DNA of 64,000 nt. Origin: Ficedula albicollis (taxonomy: Eukaryota > Chordata > Aves > Passeriformes > Muscicapidae). The notes under the pieces were generated by a model that had not been told where the DNA came from, ran no database searches, and saw nothing but the letters and a program-made list of their open reading frames with translations. Shown piece after piece: positions 16,384 through 27,965 of this stretch; position 1 is the stretch's first letter; every line of letters starts with the position of its first letter. Both the position numbers and the translations under genes were made by a program. The stretch lies in NCBI RefSeq assembly GCF_000247815.1, contig NC_021686.1:9190719-9254718 (forward strand). Direction: 5' to 3'.

Positions 16384-17542
16384 CATCCTCACCCTGGACC
16401 TCTCCTGCCCAAACCCTTCCTTCTCCCCAAACCCTTCTCCATCCAGCACAGATTCATCCTGACCATACCCTGCCATTCCCAGGAAAACGTTAAGCTTGGA
16501 GACCTCCAAGAGCCCCAAGCCCACTCCTCTTTCAGGCTTCATCTCTGCTGGCTGCTGCTCCATGGCCAGTGGAATTGCTGGGGGTGGTGGGATTATCCCA
16601 GATGCTCCTGTGCCGTGGTTTCTATAAAAATTCCAGCTCACTCAGGAAGATTTGAGGATGTGAACATGTTGAACACCACAAGTGAACCCACAGCTCAGGG
16701 GACAAAGAGGGAGCTGGGCTCCAGCTCACCCTCACTGGGCTGTAAGATGATACCAGGCCCAAGATTAGCAAATCCATCAGCAGAACCTCCCGTTCCTCCC
16801 TGCTGACTCACACAGTTGTTCACATCTGCCCTAAAAGACTCCAAATCCTTCGGATTCTTAGACAGCTCTGAGGCTGAAGCCACGTCCCTGCTGAGGTCTG
16901 GGTGTTGTCACCTCTGAGCACCATTCAGGGGTTCACAGAGCCCAAAGGGATCTGGGTGACACCCAAAGGGATCAGCCAGGTCACCCCAGCTGGCAGGGGA
17001 GCCCTGAGGGGCAGCTGGTTCCTCACTGACCCTGCCCAGACCATCACCTCCAGCAGTTCTCCAGGGCTCCTCACTGACCCTGCCCAGCTCTTCACTCCAA
17101 AATTACTCCAGGATTCCTCACTGACTCTTCCCAGATCATCACCTCCAGCATTTCTCCAGGATTCCTCATTAACCCTCCCAGATCATCAGCTCCAGAATTT
17201 CTCCAGGATTTCTCCAAGGTTCCTCACTGAGCCTTCCCAGCTCATCACCTCCAGGATTTCTCTCCTGGTTTTTGCCCTGCTCTTGCTGCTGTCAAAGGGG
17301 AGCGGTGATGCAGGTGAGGAAGGTGATGATTTAAGGTCCCTCCCAGCCTGAGCCATTCCAGGATTCTGCAGTGAGATGTGTTTGCTGATGTGGCAGTGGC
17401 AGGAGGCCAACACAGCCCCATCCTCCATGTGCACCAAACACCCTGAGAAGGGCATCCCACCCCGAAATTTTGTAGGGCAGCAAAAAACAGACATGAAGGA
17501 GTCATCTCCATGACCTGGGGGGAGTGGGAGAAGAAATTGGGA

Positions 17543-17690
17543 TCAAATCATGGAATGGTTTGGGTTGGAAGGGATCTTAAAGCACATCCAGTGCCACCTC
17601 CCACTGTCCCAGGGTGCTCCAAGCCCCATCCAGCCTGGCCTGGGACACTCCCAGGGATGGAGCAGCTGCTTTTGGGACAGCCCCACTTTG
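17543..17690 (-). mobile_element. CR1 LINE 3' fragment
   Basis: AATCATGGAATGGTTTGGGT then AGGGTGCTCCAAGCCCCATC. A good match to the avian CR1 end. Confidence 0.9.
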
Positions 17691-18070
17691 GGCAGACATT
17701 GGCCATGGGAGCCATGGAACATCCCAAACCCAATAAACAATCTGGGAATGAAGGGAGCACCGATCTCCTCCATTAACATTCCCCAACGCTGGAGTTCTGG
17801 GGGGTGAAACCCACCCCACAAACACCAGCAAAGCCCATCAGGGCTCTCTCCAAGAGACAGTTCCCACCCTCCAAGCCTCAGCCAGCCCATCCTTATTCCT
17901 GGGCTCCATCCCAGGGCTCACTGATACTGCTGGGAACGAAAGGGTCACGTTGTTGACCCACCTGCTCCTGTTTTCCTCACTTGGATCTCGTCAAATTTCA
18001 GCAGCTGCAGGGCAGCACAAAGCCCCCCATTGTTATCTCTGGCACAGCCGGAGAGGGAGCCACGGGCTGG

Positions 18071-18143
18071 GGTTTTTTTGGGGGGGGAGAAAAAAAAAAA
18101 AAAGGGGGGGGGGTTTTTTTGGGGGGGGAAAAAAAAAAAAAAG
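18071..18143 (+). repeat. Duplicated T7-G8-A13 homopolymer block
   Basis: The pattern GGTTTTTTTGGGGGGGG followed by an A-rich run occurs twice in a row, the second time introduced by ten G. It may be a real low-complexity tandem repeat, but repeated homopolymer flanks around a G run look like a mis-joined gap. Confidence 0.6.
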
Positions 18144-18691
18144 GAATAAAATCAAGCGCCAATGGCGGCAGCGCCCGCCCCGCACGCGCTCCGAAGGTTT
18201 GGGACATGCCAGGGATTGGGGTGGGCAAAAAATCCATGGTTTGGGATTTTCCAGAGGTCTCTGCTGGGGCAGGGGAGGAGGAGGAGGAGCAGTGAGGATG
18301 TGCTGGAGGGGAGGGAAGAAGCAAACCCCAAACCTAAACACACTTTCCCCTGTTCCTTTTTGGGTTTTGCCTCTTTCAGATGCTCGAACTTCTCATGCAG
18401 GGTTTGTATTCGTAGCTTGACATCAAGTGATGCCAAATTTTCACCTTTATTATTTATCATAAATAATTTCACCATCCCAAATTGCCTCAGCCTGCCCATG
18501 GCTGCAGAGGAGTCAGCACAGCCGTTTTCCCCAATCTCCTCATCCCAAACCCATTATTGGGATAAATCACTGAGGGAGGGAAGGGCTCAAAGCTTTCACT
18601 CAAAGAAGATTCAGAAGCTAAAAACTAGGTCCAAGGATAATGAATTTCCTTATTTTCTGTTTTTCTGACTAAAAAAAAAAAAACCACCTGG

Positions 18692-18783
18692 CCAAAACCA
18701 ACCCTCATAACGCTATGCTAGACAGAGCTCACATAATCCAAAACCAACCCTCATAACACTATGCTAGACAGAGCTCACATAAT
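18692..18783 (+). repeat. 46-bp tandem duplication
   Basis: CCAAAACCAACCCTCATAAC and the following bases through CTCACATAAT occur twice in a row, with one G/A difference seen. Confidence 0.92.
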
Positions 18784-19202
18784 TATTTCTGATTAATTCC
18801 CCTTCCTAAAACACGGGATGAGGTGAAAACAGCCGATGGTTTCTCTCTGCACAGAAACACCCACACATCAAATTGACACCGAGCACGTCTGCACGGCACA
18901 GACAAATGCTGCTCCAACAGATCCAGATTTTCCAGCTCCCAGTGCAGCTGTCTGCCTGTGGATATTGTGTCAGACAGCCCAGCAGCCAAGGGGAGGGAGA
19001 CATCCAACCCAGACTGACTTTGCCTGGAATTAGACCTGCTCCCGAGCCCACCTCCCTGAAAGCCAGCCTGCTTTGGTTTCAGCTCCAGCCTTAAAGCACC
19101 TGTTGGAAATATCTGAGTTGTGCTCAGAGGGATTGAGCCCTGCTCCGGGCTCTGGGTCACTCCTGCTTTGGGATTTTGGGTGGGGGGTGACTTGAAATCC
19201 CA

Positions 19203-19659
19203 AATGACACTTTGGGATTGAGCCCTGCTCCAGGCTCTGGGTCGCTCCTGCTTTGGGATTTGGGATTTAAAATGATTTTAAGTCATTTGACTTTAAATCC
19301 CAAACGACACTTTGGGATTGAACCTCTCCAGGCTCCCACAGTTTCCAGCTCCCACCCCGAGGGTCTGACAGCCAAAACCCCTGGAAATCCTGGAGGTTTT
19401 GGGGACAAAGCTGCCTGTGCTGTGCCCAGGGATGTGCAGGAGAGTGGGAACAGCCCCAGGTCCCACTGGGGCCATTCCATGGAAACATCAGCCCCAGAGC
19501 TGGGTTTGCTGCAGCTCACCTCTAAAGGGCTGGTTCTAAACCACCACATCTTGACTTTAAAATGTTCTCCTCCTCTCCCTGGCCAGGGGCTGGAGCTGGG
19601 CAGGGAGGTTTTGGTGGGATACTGGGGAAGAGGCATTGCCCAGGCTCCCCAGGGAATGG
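19203..19659 (+). repeat. Dispersed duplication, copy 1
   Basis: Nearly identical to 26493-26877 and, over its last 340 bp, to 26891-27221. The block opens CAAATGACACTTTGGGATTG and ends near CCCAGGCTCCCCAG. It includes an internal palindrome-like part (AAAATGATTTTAAGTCATTT). It matches no transposon I recognise. Confidence 0.9.
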
Positions 19660-21396
19660 GCACAGCCCTGAGCTCCAGGGGAATTTGGACAAAGCTCCCA
19701 GGGATGCCCAGACTGGGATTGCAGAGTGGATGATCCCTGCAGATCCTTTTACAACTCCCTCAAAGGAAAGCAAAGCTCCAAACCACCCCTAAAAGAGCTG
19801 CCTGGACAACACATCCCCCAGCCAGCCAAAACCCCAGAAATGCCCCAAATGCTGCTCCTGGCAGCTCACACAAACACCTCGTTCCTCTCCAGGGTGGGAT
19901 ACTGGTCCCAGCCCAACCAGAACCTCCCCAGTCCCAGCTGGGTTTGGCTCTCACAGGTCCCAGTTACCACCTGCTGGAACCAGCTGCTTTTCCCAGTTAT
20001 TTTTCCTTTTCCAGAAGGACAAAAACCCTCCCATAGGGACAGACTCTCTCCCTTCACTCCCCACTTCCCAGTATCAGTAGAAACAGAGGCACTAAGACAA
20101 GAAATGCTCCAGTTCATGTCGAGTTTTCCCAGTTTCCCTCCAGCTGGGCAGGATTTGTGGTGATTCCTACTGGAGAGGGCAATAATCCCAACCTGTGAAC
20201 ACCAATAACCCAAAGAGCAGCTCTGAATCTTCTCCATCAACAGGCAGAGGGCACGAGTGAGGATTAATATTGAAATAATTCACGTTTTCCAGTCAGTGGG
20301 GAAAGCAAAGCCCAGGCACTTGCACAGCAAAGCTCCCTTTTTAATAAATATAAAGCAGAATGTTTCAATTTTATGACTTAAAAACATTGCAGAGCAACAA
20401 GGATGATTCATTTTGAGGTCAACACCAAAAAATCCCCCCAAAATTCTGAGATGCTGTTTTGAGAAGTGGAGCTGGACCAAAACAGAGAAAGGATAAATGA
20501 TTAAAAAAGGAAGAAATTGCCCATCAGATCTCTGAGGAGGAGACAACAAGGACAGTCTGTGATTTATTGCTTCTCAATCAAAAAATTCAAAAAATGGAAA
20601 TTAAAATAAAAAATTAAACTTGATTTATTTCAGCAGTGCCTCTCACTCCCAGACTCCAGAACAAAGGGACACCTCTCACAGATGGGATCTTGAGGATTTT
20701 TGGGGCTCTGAGAGCCAAAACTCTTTGCTGAAGCTCACAATCCCCTCCACAAACCCAACATCTGACCCAGCTTCCCACAAACTCATCTTCAACCGCCCCC
20801 ATGAAATATTTCCCATTTTTTGCTCACCCAAGTCACCTCATCCTGGCGATATTCCACATTTCTGCAGCCAGAAAAAAGTTCTGGCTGTTGTTGGAAGATT
20901 TGGGAGAACGTTAGCAGGAACTTTTGTTCTTAAAGTATAAACTACCCAGAAGAAAAAAAAAAATAAAATTTAGCATAAAAACTTTTAAAAGCTTCCAAGT
21001 GCTCTCTAGGGTAGTCATTAGGAACTACTTAGGTAACAGGAGGGTGATAACAGGGAGTTAATGCAGCATTAAATTAGCCCTCCTTCCATGCAGAACTTTA
21101 AGTGACAGAGGAATCAGTTGGGAGGATTTTTATTTTATTTTTTAAATAATGAAGTTAATGGATTTCCTGTTTTTAGCTCTGTGGGCGGCTGTCAATTTGA
21201 GGGATCTGTACATACTGGATTTAATTACTCTGTCTTCAAGGAAGGAAAATAAGTTCAGCCCTGTTCCTGTGAGCAGCCAGGAGCTCTCCAGCTTGGCCTC
21301 AAGGTGAGGAGAAGGTGCCCGCGGTGGTCAGGGAGGGTGAGATGTCCCTGCGGAGGAAAACAGCATTTTCCAGAGAATTTGTGGCTGCTCCATCCC

Positions 21397-21495
21397 TGAA
21401 GTGTCCAAGGCCAGGTTGGATGGGGCTCGGAGCAGCCTGGGATAGTGGAAGGTGCTGGGTGAGCTTTAAGGTCCTTCCCAACCCAAAGCACTGCA
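21397..21495 (+). mobile_element. CR1 LINE 3' fragment at the start of the 940-bp duplication
   Basis: AAGTGTCCAAGGCCAGGTTG to CCTTCCCAACCCAAAGCACT. Its last part is repeated at 22408. Confidence 0.88.
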
Positions 21496-22407
21496 GGATT
21501 CTCGAGTCAGTGGGATTCTCTGAATCCTTCAGGGAGCAATCAGAGTGCAGGGATTGAATTAAAGCCTTTGGATGGACTGAAGTCTATTAAGCCACTCACC
21601 CAAAGTAGAAGCTGAAGTAGAAGTGAGTCAGTAAGTTCAGTGTGAGCTCTAATGCTTGTAGTAAACAGAAGGTTTAGATTCCAGAGCAGCAATGGGAGTT
21701 CTAGTGAGGCCCCTGCACAGACCCAGTCTGAGCCTTGTGCCAGCACCATTTGCACCCTGAGTGTTTGCAGGAGATAAATCCAGGCCAGGGGATGCTTTGA
21801 TGGTTTTCCCCATGGATTTGAAGTGAATCTCTCATGGAATATCATCTCTGCCTCCTTGATTTTTATTTTTTTTTTCCCTGAATGGTGTTTTTAAAGCACA
21901 GCTCGTATACAGAGAAGGGTAAAAATTGTCGGATTATTGATGAACCTCAAGGCAGATATCCCTGCCCAGCACCCAACAGACACAGGAGGGGCACCAAAGG
22001 TGGGAGCTGAAAAGTCTGTGTGACAACTGTGGAATTTTTAGGGCTGGAAAAGATCTCTTAAATCATCCACTCCAATCAATCCAGAGTCACCATGTTCCCC
22101 GTGTCCCCAAGTGCCACATCCACGTGGCTTTGGAACAATTCCAGGGATGGTGATTCTCTTGACAACTCTTCCCATGAAGAGATTTTTTTCCTAAATTTTT
22201 CTAAGAGAAAACCATGAGTGGTTTCTGATGGAATTTACCAGTGCAGAAGGATTTTTTTCATGGAGAGGGTTTCAGGCATTGGAAGAGCCCAGAAAGGTTT
22301 GAAGTCCCCATCCTTGGAGGTCTCAGAGGTCTTTTCTATCTGAATTATTCTGAGATTCCTGCACCATCTTTTACACCCAAAATCTTTAAAAAAAAACAAA
22401 CCCCAAA
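21470..22407 (+). repeat. 940-bp tandem duplication, copy A
   Basis: Begins in a CR1 3' tail (GGTCCTTCCCAACCC) and ends at an A run plus CAAACCCCAAA. Near-identical to the next 944 bp. It contains a minus-strand CR1 fragment of its own. Confidence 0.95.
22028..22215 (-). mobile_element. CR1 LINE 3' fragment, older subfamily
   Basis: GGCTGGAAAAGATCTCTTAA and CCCCAAGTGCCACATCCACG, then TTCCAGGGATGGTGATTCTC. Duplicated at 22971-23158 by the 940-bp event. Confidence 0.82.
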
Positions 22408-23351
22408 GGTCCTTCCCAACCCAAAGCACTGCAGGATTCTCGAGTCAGGGGGATTCTCTGAATCCTTCAGGGAGCAATCAGAGTGCAGGGATTGAATTAA
22501 AGCCTTTGGATGGACTGAAGTCTATTAAGCCACTCACCCAAAGTAGAAGCTGAAGTAGAAGTGAGTCAGTAAGTTCAGTGTGAGCTCTAATGCTTGTAGT
22601 AAACAGAAGGTTTAGATTCCAGAGCAGCAATGGGAGTTCTAGTGAGGCCCCTGCACAGACCCAGTCTGAGCCTTGTGCCAGCACCATTTGCACCCTGAGT
22701 GTTTGCAGGAGATAAATCCAGGCCAGGGGATGCTTTGATGGTTTTCCCCATGGATTTGAAGTGAATCTCTCATGGAATATAATCTTTGCCTCCTTGATTT
22801 TTTTTATTTTTTTTTTTTCCCTGAATGGTGTTTTTAAAGCACAGCTCATATACAGAGAAGGGTAAAAATTGTCGGATTATTGATGAACCTCAAGGCAGAT
22901 ATCCCTGCCCAGCACCCAACAGACACAGGAGGGGCACCAAAGGTGGGAGCTGAAAAGTCTGTGTGACAACTGTGGAATTTTTAGGGCTGGAAAAGATCTC
23001 TTAAATCATCCACTCCAATCAATCCAGAGTCACCATGTTCCCCGTGTCCCCAAGTGCCACATCCACGTGGCTTTGGAACAATTCCAGGGATGGTGATTCT
23101 CTTGACAACTCTTCCCATGAAGAGATTTTTTTCCTAAATTTTTCTAAGAGAAAACCATGAGTGGTTTCTGATGGAATTTACCAGTGCAGAAGGATTTTTT
23201 TCATGGAGAGGGTTTCAGGCATTGGAAGAGCCCAGAAAGGTTTGAAGTCCCCATCCTTGGAGGTCTCAGAGGTCTTTTCTATCTGAATTATTCTGAGATT
23301 CCTGCACCATCTTTTACACCCAAAATCTTTAAAAAAAAAACAAACCCCAAA
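22408..23351 (+). repeat. 940-bp tandem duplication, copy B
   Basis: Differs from copy A at few sites (GTCAGTGGG versus GTCAGGGGG, ATCATCTCTGCC versus ATAATCTTTGCC, CTCGTATAC versus CTCATATAC) and in T- and A-run lengths. The joint AAAGGTCC shares AAGGTCC with the CR1 tail at the start of copy A. Confidence 0.95.
22971..23158 (-). mobile_element. CR1 LINE 3' fragment (second copy)
   Basis: Same insertion as 22028-22215, carried along by the tandem duplication. Confidence 0.82.
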
Positions 23352-24031
23352 CCAACCAACCAAAAAGGATCCTATTTAAACAAGAGACCACGACAAAACC
23401 ACTCCAGTACCTATAAATATGATTTTTTTTCCCTAAAAGGGGGATTTTCTCTGTCCACCCTCAAGGCTATTTTTCAGGATTGCAATTAAATAAGAAAATG
23501 GATATTGCCAGCTCCTTTTTGGACATCCCTCCATCCCAACAAAACAAAGAGTCTCCACTCAGCCCTCAACAGCTCCAAGGAAGTTTTGGGGCTGGAAACG
23601 TGCTGCTATTCAGGGCTGCTTTCATCCAGGCCTTTTGCAACACCATGAGCTCAGAAGTGACCAAAGTGACCCCAACACCCACAGGCTGAACCTCCAGCAA
23701 CCTCCAGGAACAAAGGAAGGGGGAGAGAGAGGGAGGAGACCAAGTGTGCATCTCAGGGAATCCAAAAGCTGCTTTCAGAAGCTGGTTTTTAAAGAGATCT
23801 GAGGAGATGGAGGAGGAAGCAGCAGATTTTTTGGTGATTGTGGGACAAATGGCAAGAAATCAGCTGGGTTAGGAAGCTGTTCTCACCCTGCACAGTGCAA
23901 AGAGGAGCAAACACACACAGAGGCAGAAATGCTGATGGTCAGACACCTGAGTTATGGGGCAAAGACAGAAATCTCCCTGGTCATCAAAAAAAAGAAGAAA
24001 AATTTAAAAAGGAACCAGTTCAGCAATAATT

Positions 24032-24200
24032 TAATAGTAATAATAGTAATAGTAATAATATGTACATAACATTTATATATATAACATTATATATATAAAT
24101 ATATAAGAGACACATATATATATAATTTTATAAAGTAACAAAGTGTATATATATACATACATATATATATTATATATATATATATATATATAAAATTTTA
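24032..24200 (+). repeat. AT-rich microsatellite (TAA, TA)n
   Basis: AATAATAGT repeats pass into (TA)n and ATATAC tracts, with TTTTATAAAGTAACAAAGTG repeated twice (around 24127 and 24195). Confidence 0.9.
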
Positions 24201-24221
24201 TAAAGTAACAAAGTGCAGTGA

Positions 24222-24425
24222 GAATCCTGGGATGGTTTGGGTGGGAAGGGGCTCTCAAGACCAGCTGGTTTCAGCCCCTTTCCATGGGCAGGGACACCCT
24301 TCACTGTCCCAGGGTGCTCCAGCCTGGCCTTGGCCATTTCCAGGGATCCAGGGAATCAGATTCCTTTGGGAATCTGTGCCAGGGCCTCTCCAGCCTCATT
24401 TCCATGGCTCCTGGAGGAAGTCACA
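24222..24425 (-). mobile_element. CR1 LINE 3' fragment
   Basis: AATCCTGGGATGGTTTGGGT, TCCATGGGCAGGGACACCCT, CCAGGGTGCTCCAGCCTGGC in order. Confidence 0.88.
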
Positions 24426-25556
24426 AGGTTGGATAATCCAGCAAAAATCCACCTAGGGCAGCTCCAAAGATCCCCTCCTCCAGCTCTGCTGCAAACCCCA
24501 CGGAGCCTTGCAGGTGAAGAGAGCAGAAAAGCAGCTCAATTTATTTTCCTCAAAATATCCCCATTCCCTGAGTGCAGCTCCATGCTAACACAGCCTCAGA
24601 TTCTCCTGAGCTGCCTGGGTGGTGCCTTTGCCATGTGAGTGACATCACAGCCACTTGTGAGCACATTCCCCGACCATGGAATTAAGGATTTTTTTGTTTT
24701 TGGTTTTTTTTTTTTTTTGTTTTTGCTTCTCATTTGAAGAAGCAGCTTTTTACATTTTGCTGGGATTGACCACATGAAAACAGCAGAGAGCCAGGGCAGT
24801 GACAAGTGATATTAAACAGCTCCTCACAGATGTCCCAGCACCACAAGGCTCCTTCGCCCTGTAAGGAATCCAAATGACTTCAGTGCCTAAAATGAACCAG
24901 ATGAATGATTTCAGTCCTCACTCTGCACTTATTAAATCAGCCTGAAAATCCTGCAGTGCTCTGGGGTGGGAGGGGCTGCTGAGATCGTGGTGTGCATGCA
25001 CCCAGAACAGAAAGATCCAGCAAAAAAAAAAAAAACAAAAAACAACAAAAACCCAAAAAAAGCGATTTTTAAAGTGTTTGGCAACATAAAACCAACCTGG
25101 AATTGTAAGATTGTAAAAAGCAGGCGTAAAACTCAGGGAGTCTCCAGACAAATAATCATCCATACCCTAAAACCTGAGCAATACCCTGCCACTGCTTTAA
25201 TCCTGCAGCTTCAAGTGGCTCTTGCTCCAAGAAGGAATTCAATTCTTGACAGAAATCATTGGCCAGGCTTTGATGCAAATGTTCAGTCATTGATGGGGAA
25301 CTTGTCAGGGAGGCTGGGGCTGAATTCCCTGAGTGGGAACAGCAGCACTGCTTATCCTGGAGATTTATCAACCACCTGAGGCCACTGTGGCACCCCTGGG
25401 TGCAGGAGGAGGGAGAAATGTTCAGGTTAAAAATCATCTGAAATGAGAAAAGGGAACCAAATCCAAACTGAAAATATCTGTTCTTTGTTAAAATAATTAT
25501 TAACCAGATAGTTTTTTAATGGTATTGGGTTTTATACACAAAAATATTCTTCTTTT

Positions 25557-25640
25557 ATAGAATCACAATGATTTGGGCTGGAAGGGGTCTAATAATATAG
25601 ATAATAATCGAATATAATCTAATTCCAAATTTTAAGTTGG
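25557..25640 (-). mobile_element. CR1 LINE 3' tip
   Basis: ATAGAATCACAATGATTTGG and GCTGGAAGGGGTCTAATAAT, then TAAGTTGGGCCAG. Confidence 0.7.
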
Positions 25641-25679
25641 GCCAGAAAAGGATTTAAGAGATCAAGCATTTATAAAGGG

Positions 25680-25790
25680 AGAGTGTCCCATTCTAAGTGA
25701 CCACATGAGCACAGACATTAAAGAGAAATTATTTTTTAAGCATCTAAAAATGTGGAAATAGAAGAGAGCACAGCAAAGCTTCCCAAAGGA
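25680..25790 (+). repeat. Three-copy intronic repeat, copy 1
   Basis: Shares AAGTGACCACATGAGCACAG and GCATCTAAAAATGTGGAAAT with the pair at 27590-27958. The unit is not CR1. It could be part of an unclassified element or of segmental copying. Confidence 0.8.
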
Positions 25791-26492
25791 GGGAAAACTG
25801 CATTTCCAAAGAAGATATCAGATCCTCTTCCTGATGCATCTGCAGAGAGGGGAGATTTTACCACCTGTGCCATCCCAGGGTTCAAAAAAGAAATCAAATA
25901 CTTCGAGATATTCCTGTACAGCACAATTTTCCAAAGAGAAAGTGCTGACCCTTAAAGAGCAGCATGTGTTGGGAGCTGCATTAATTTCATTTTACTTTAA
26001 AAACCTCACCAAGGAGAAGTTGAAAATGCTGTTTGTAACTGAGGCAGAGTTAAAAGGTACTCAATAAAAACCTCCACCAATTTCTCCTGGCCATAAATCC
26101 AAAAGGTAAAACTGTGCAACACCAGTCCTTCATATTTAATAATAACAAACAGATGGGAAAATATTCTAATAAATTATTTGAACTGTCCAAGCTGTGTGCC
26201 AGAAAGTCCTGGCCAAATTCCCCTGCTTAACCATCTCTGGGGCATTTTCCCTGTTCCTGGAGGGAGAAATATCAGCAATATCAGCATCTAGTGATTTTCT
26301 TTTAAAATAAATTTTAGGAAGAGATGAAATGAGCACTGGAGCTGCATCCCAGGGCTGACACAACACAGCCAAACACGAGGAAGGGTTTTCCACCTCAGCA
26401 TGGATCAAAGAGCCAGCAGCACATGGAGAAGCCCAGGGATAAATGGGACTGAGCCCTGCTCCTGGGTTGGGATTTTGGGTGACTTTAAACCC

Positions 26493-26877
26493 CAAATGAC
26501 ACTTTGGGATTGAGCCCTGCTCCAGGCTCTGGGTCACTCCTGCTTTGGGATTTGGGATTTAAAATGATTTTAAGTCATTTGACTTTAAATCCCAAACGAC
26601 ACTTTGGGATTGAACCTCTCCAGGCTCCCACAGTTTCCAGCTCCCACCCCGAGGGTCTGACAGCCAAAACCCCTGGAAATCCTGGAGGTTTTGGGGACAA
26701 AGCTGCCTGTGCTGTGCCCAGGGATGTGCAGGAGAGTGGGAACAGCCCCAGGTCCCACTGGGGCCATTCCATGGAAACATCAGCCCCAGAGCTGGGTTTG
26801 CTGCAGCTCACCTCTAAAGGGTTGGTTCTAAAACACCAAATCTTGACTTTAAAATTCTTCTCCTCCTCTCCCTGGCC
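26493..26877 (+). repeat. Dispersed duplication, copy 2
   Basis: Shares about 385 bp with 19203-19580 in the same orientation, about 7.3 kb away. It breaks at CCTGGCCAC, where a TGTGTGTG linker leads into copy 3. Confidence 0.9.
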
Positions 26878-26890
26878 ACTGTGTGTGTAA

Positions 26891-27221
26891 CCTCTCCAGG
26901 CTCCCACAGTTTCCAGCTCCCACCCCGAGGGTCTGACAGCCAAAACCCCTGGAAATCCTGGAGGTTTTGGGGACAAAGCTGCCTGTGCTGTGCCCAGGGA
27001 TGTGCAGGAGAGTGGGAACAGCCCCAGGTCCCACTGGGGCCATTCCATGGAAACATCAGCCCCAGAGCTGGGTTTGCTGCAGCTCACCTCTAAAGGGCTG
27101 GTTCTAAACCACCACATCTTGACTTTAAAATGTTCTCCTCCTCTCCCTGGCCAAGGGGCTGGAGCTGGGCAGGGAGGTTTTGGTGGGATACTGGGGAAGA
27201 GGCATTGCCCAGGCTCCCCAG
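26891..27221 (+). repeat. Dispersed duplication, copy 3 (5'-truncated)
   Basis: Starts inside the unit at CCTCTCCAGGCTCCCACAGT and extends further right than copy 2, to AGGCTCCCCAG as in copy 1. It resembles copy 1 more than copy 2 (for example CTAAACCACCACATC and AAAATGTTCTCC). Confidence 0.9.
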
Positions 27222-27589
27222 AAAAGCTGAACGAGCCAGAAAAACGTTATTAGGAATATTAATATAACAATATATATGCTATTATATAATTATTTCCTTG
27301 TATTAGGAATATTAAGAAGCCATGGAAATGAGAATGGGAAATATTTATATGACATGTTGTGATAAAGGGGATGAAAATTGGGATTTTAAAGCTTAGCAAA
27401 GCACAGATGGGGAGATGCACAGCTCTGCATTATCCCCTCAGACACCCCCTGGCATTGCCATCCCTCTGGGAATTTCTGTCTCTCCCCTGGGCACAGCTGG
27501 GCAGCTCCAAGGGCACTGACACTGGCCCAGATTCACAGCTGGGATTTCCCCCTGGTGCTTCCCACCCCGAATTTCATGGAATAAAAAGC

Positions 27590-27965
27590 TCCAGACAAGA
27601 ACCACTTCCCTGGAGGTTTCTGCCCCTCATCCTTCACCTTTCCATGGCCTTTTTCCCCCTAGGATCCTTTTACATCTCCTCCCACTCCAAGTGACCACAT
27701 AAGCACAGATATTAGAGAGAAATTACTTTTGAAGCATCTAAAAATGTGGAAACTTTCAAAATAACAGCATTCCTTCAGGAACCCAAAATAAGGGACAAGA
27801 ACCATTTGCCTGGAGGTTTCTGCTCCTCATTCTTTATTTTTTCCATGGCTTTTTCCCCCCCCAAGATCCTTTCACATCTCCTCCTACCCAAATTAAGCAC
27901 ATAAGCACAGGTATTAGAGAGAAATTATTTTTGAAGCATCTAAAAATGTGGAAATAAAGAGAGCA
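27590..27965 (+). repeat. Three-copy intronic repeat, tandem copies 2 and 3
   Basis: Two adjacent copies of about 170 to 200 bp, from GACAAGAACCA and CTGGAGGTTTCTGC to AGCATCTAAAAATGTGG. They are clearly diverged, so older than the 429- and 940-bp duplications. Confidence 0.8.

Noticed and set aside
14864..16806. Long SIHP / MDGW repeat proteins on both strands
   Set aside because: They are translations of the ATCC satellites, open in every frame because of the repeat itself.
19212..19733. 173-residue open frame repeated at 26504
   Set aside because: The frame repeats because the DNA is duplicated. It has no recognisable domain, and equally long frames occur on the opposite strand.
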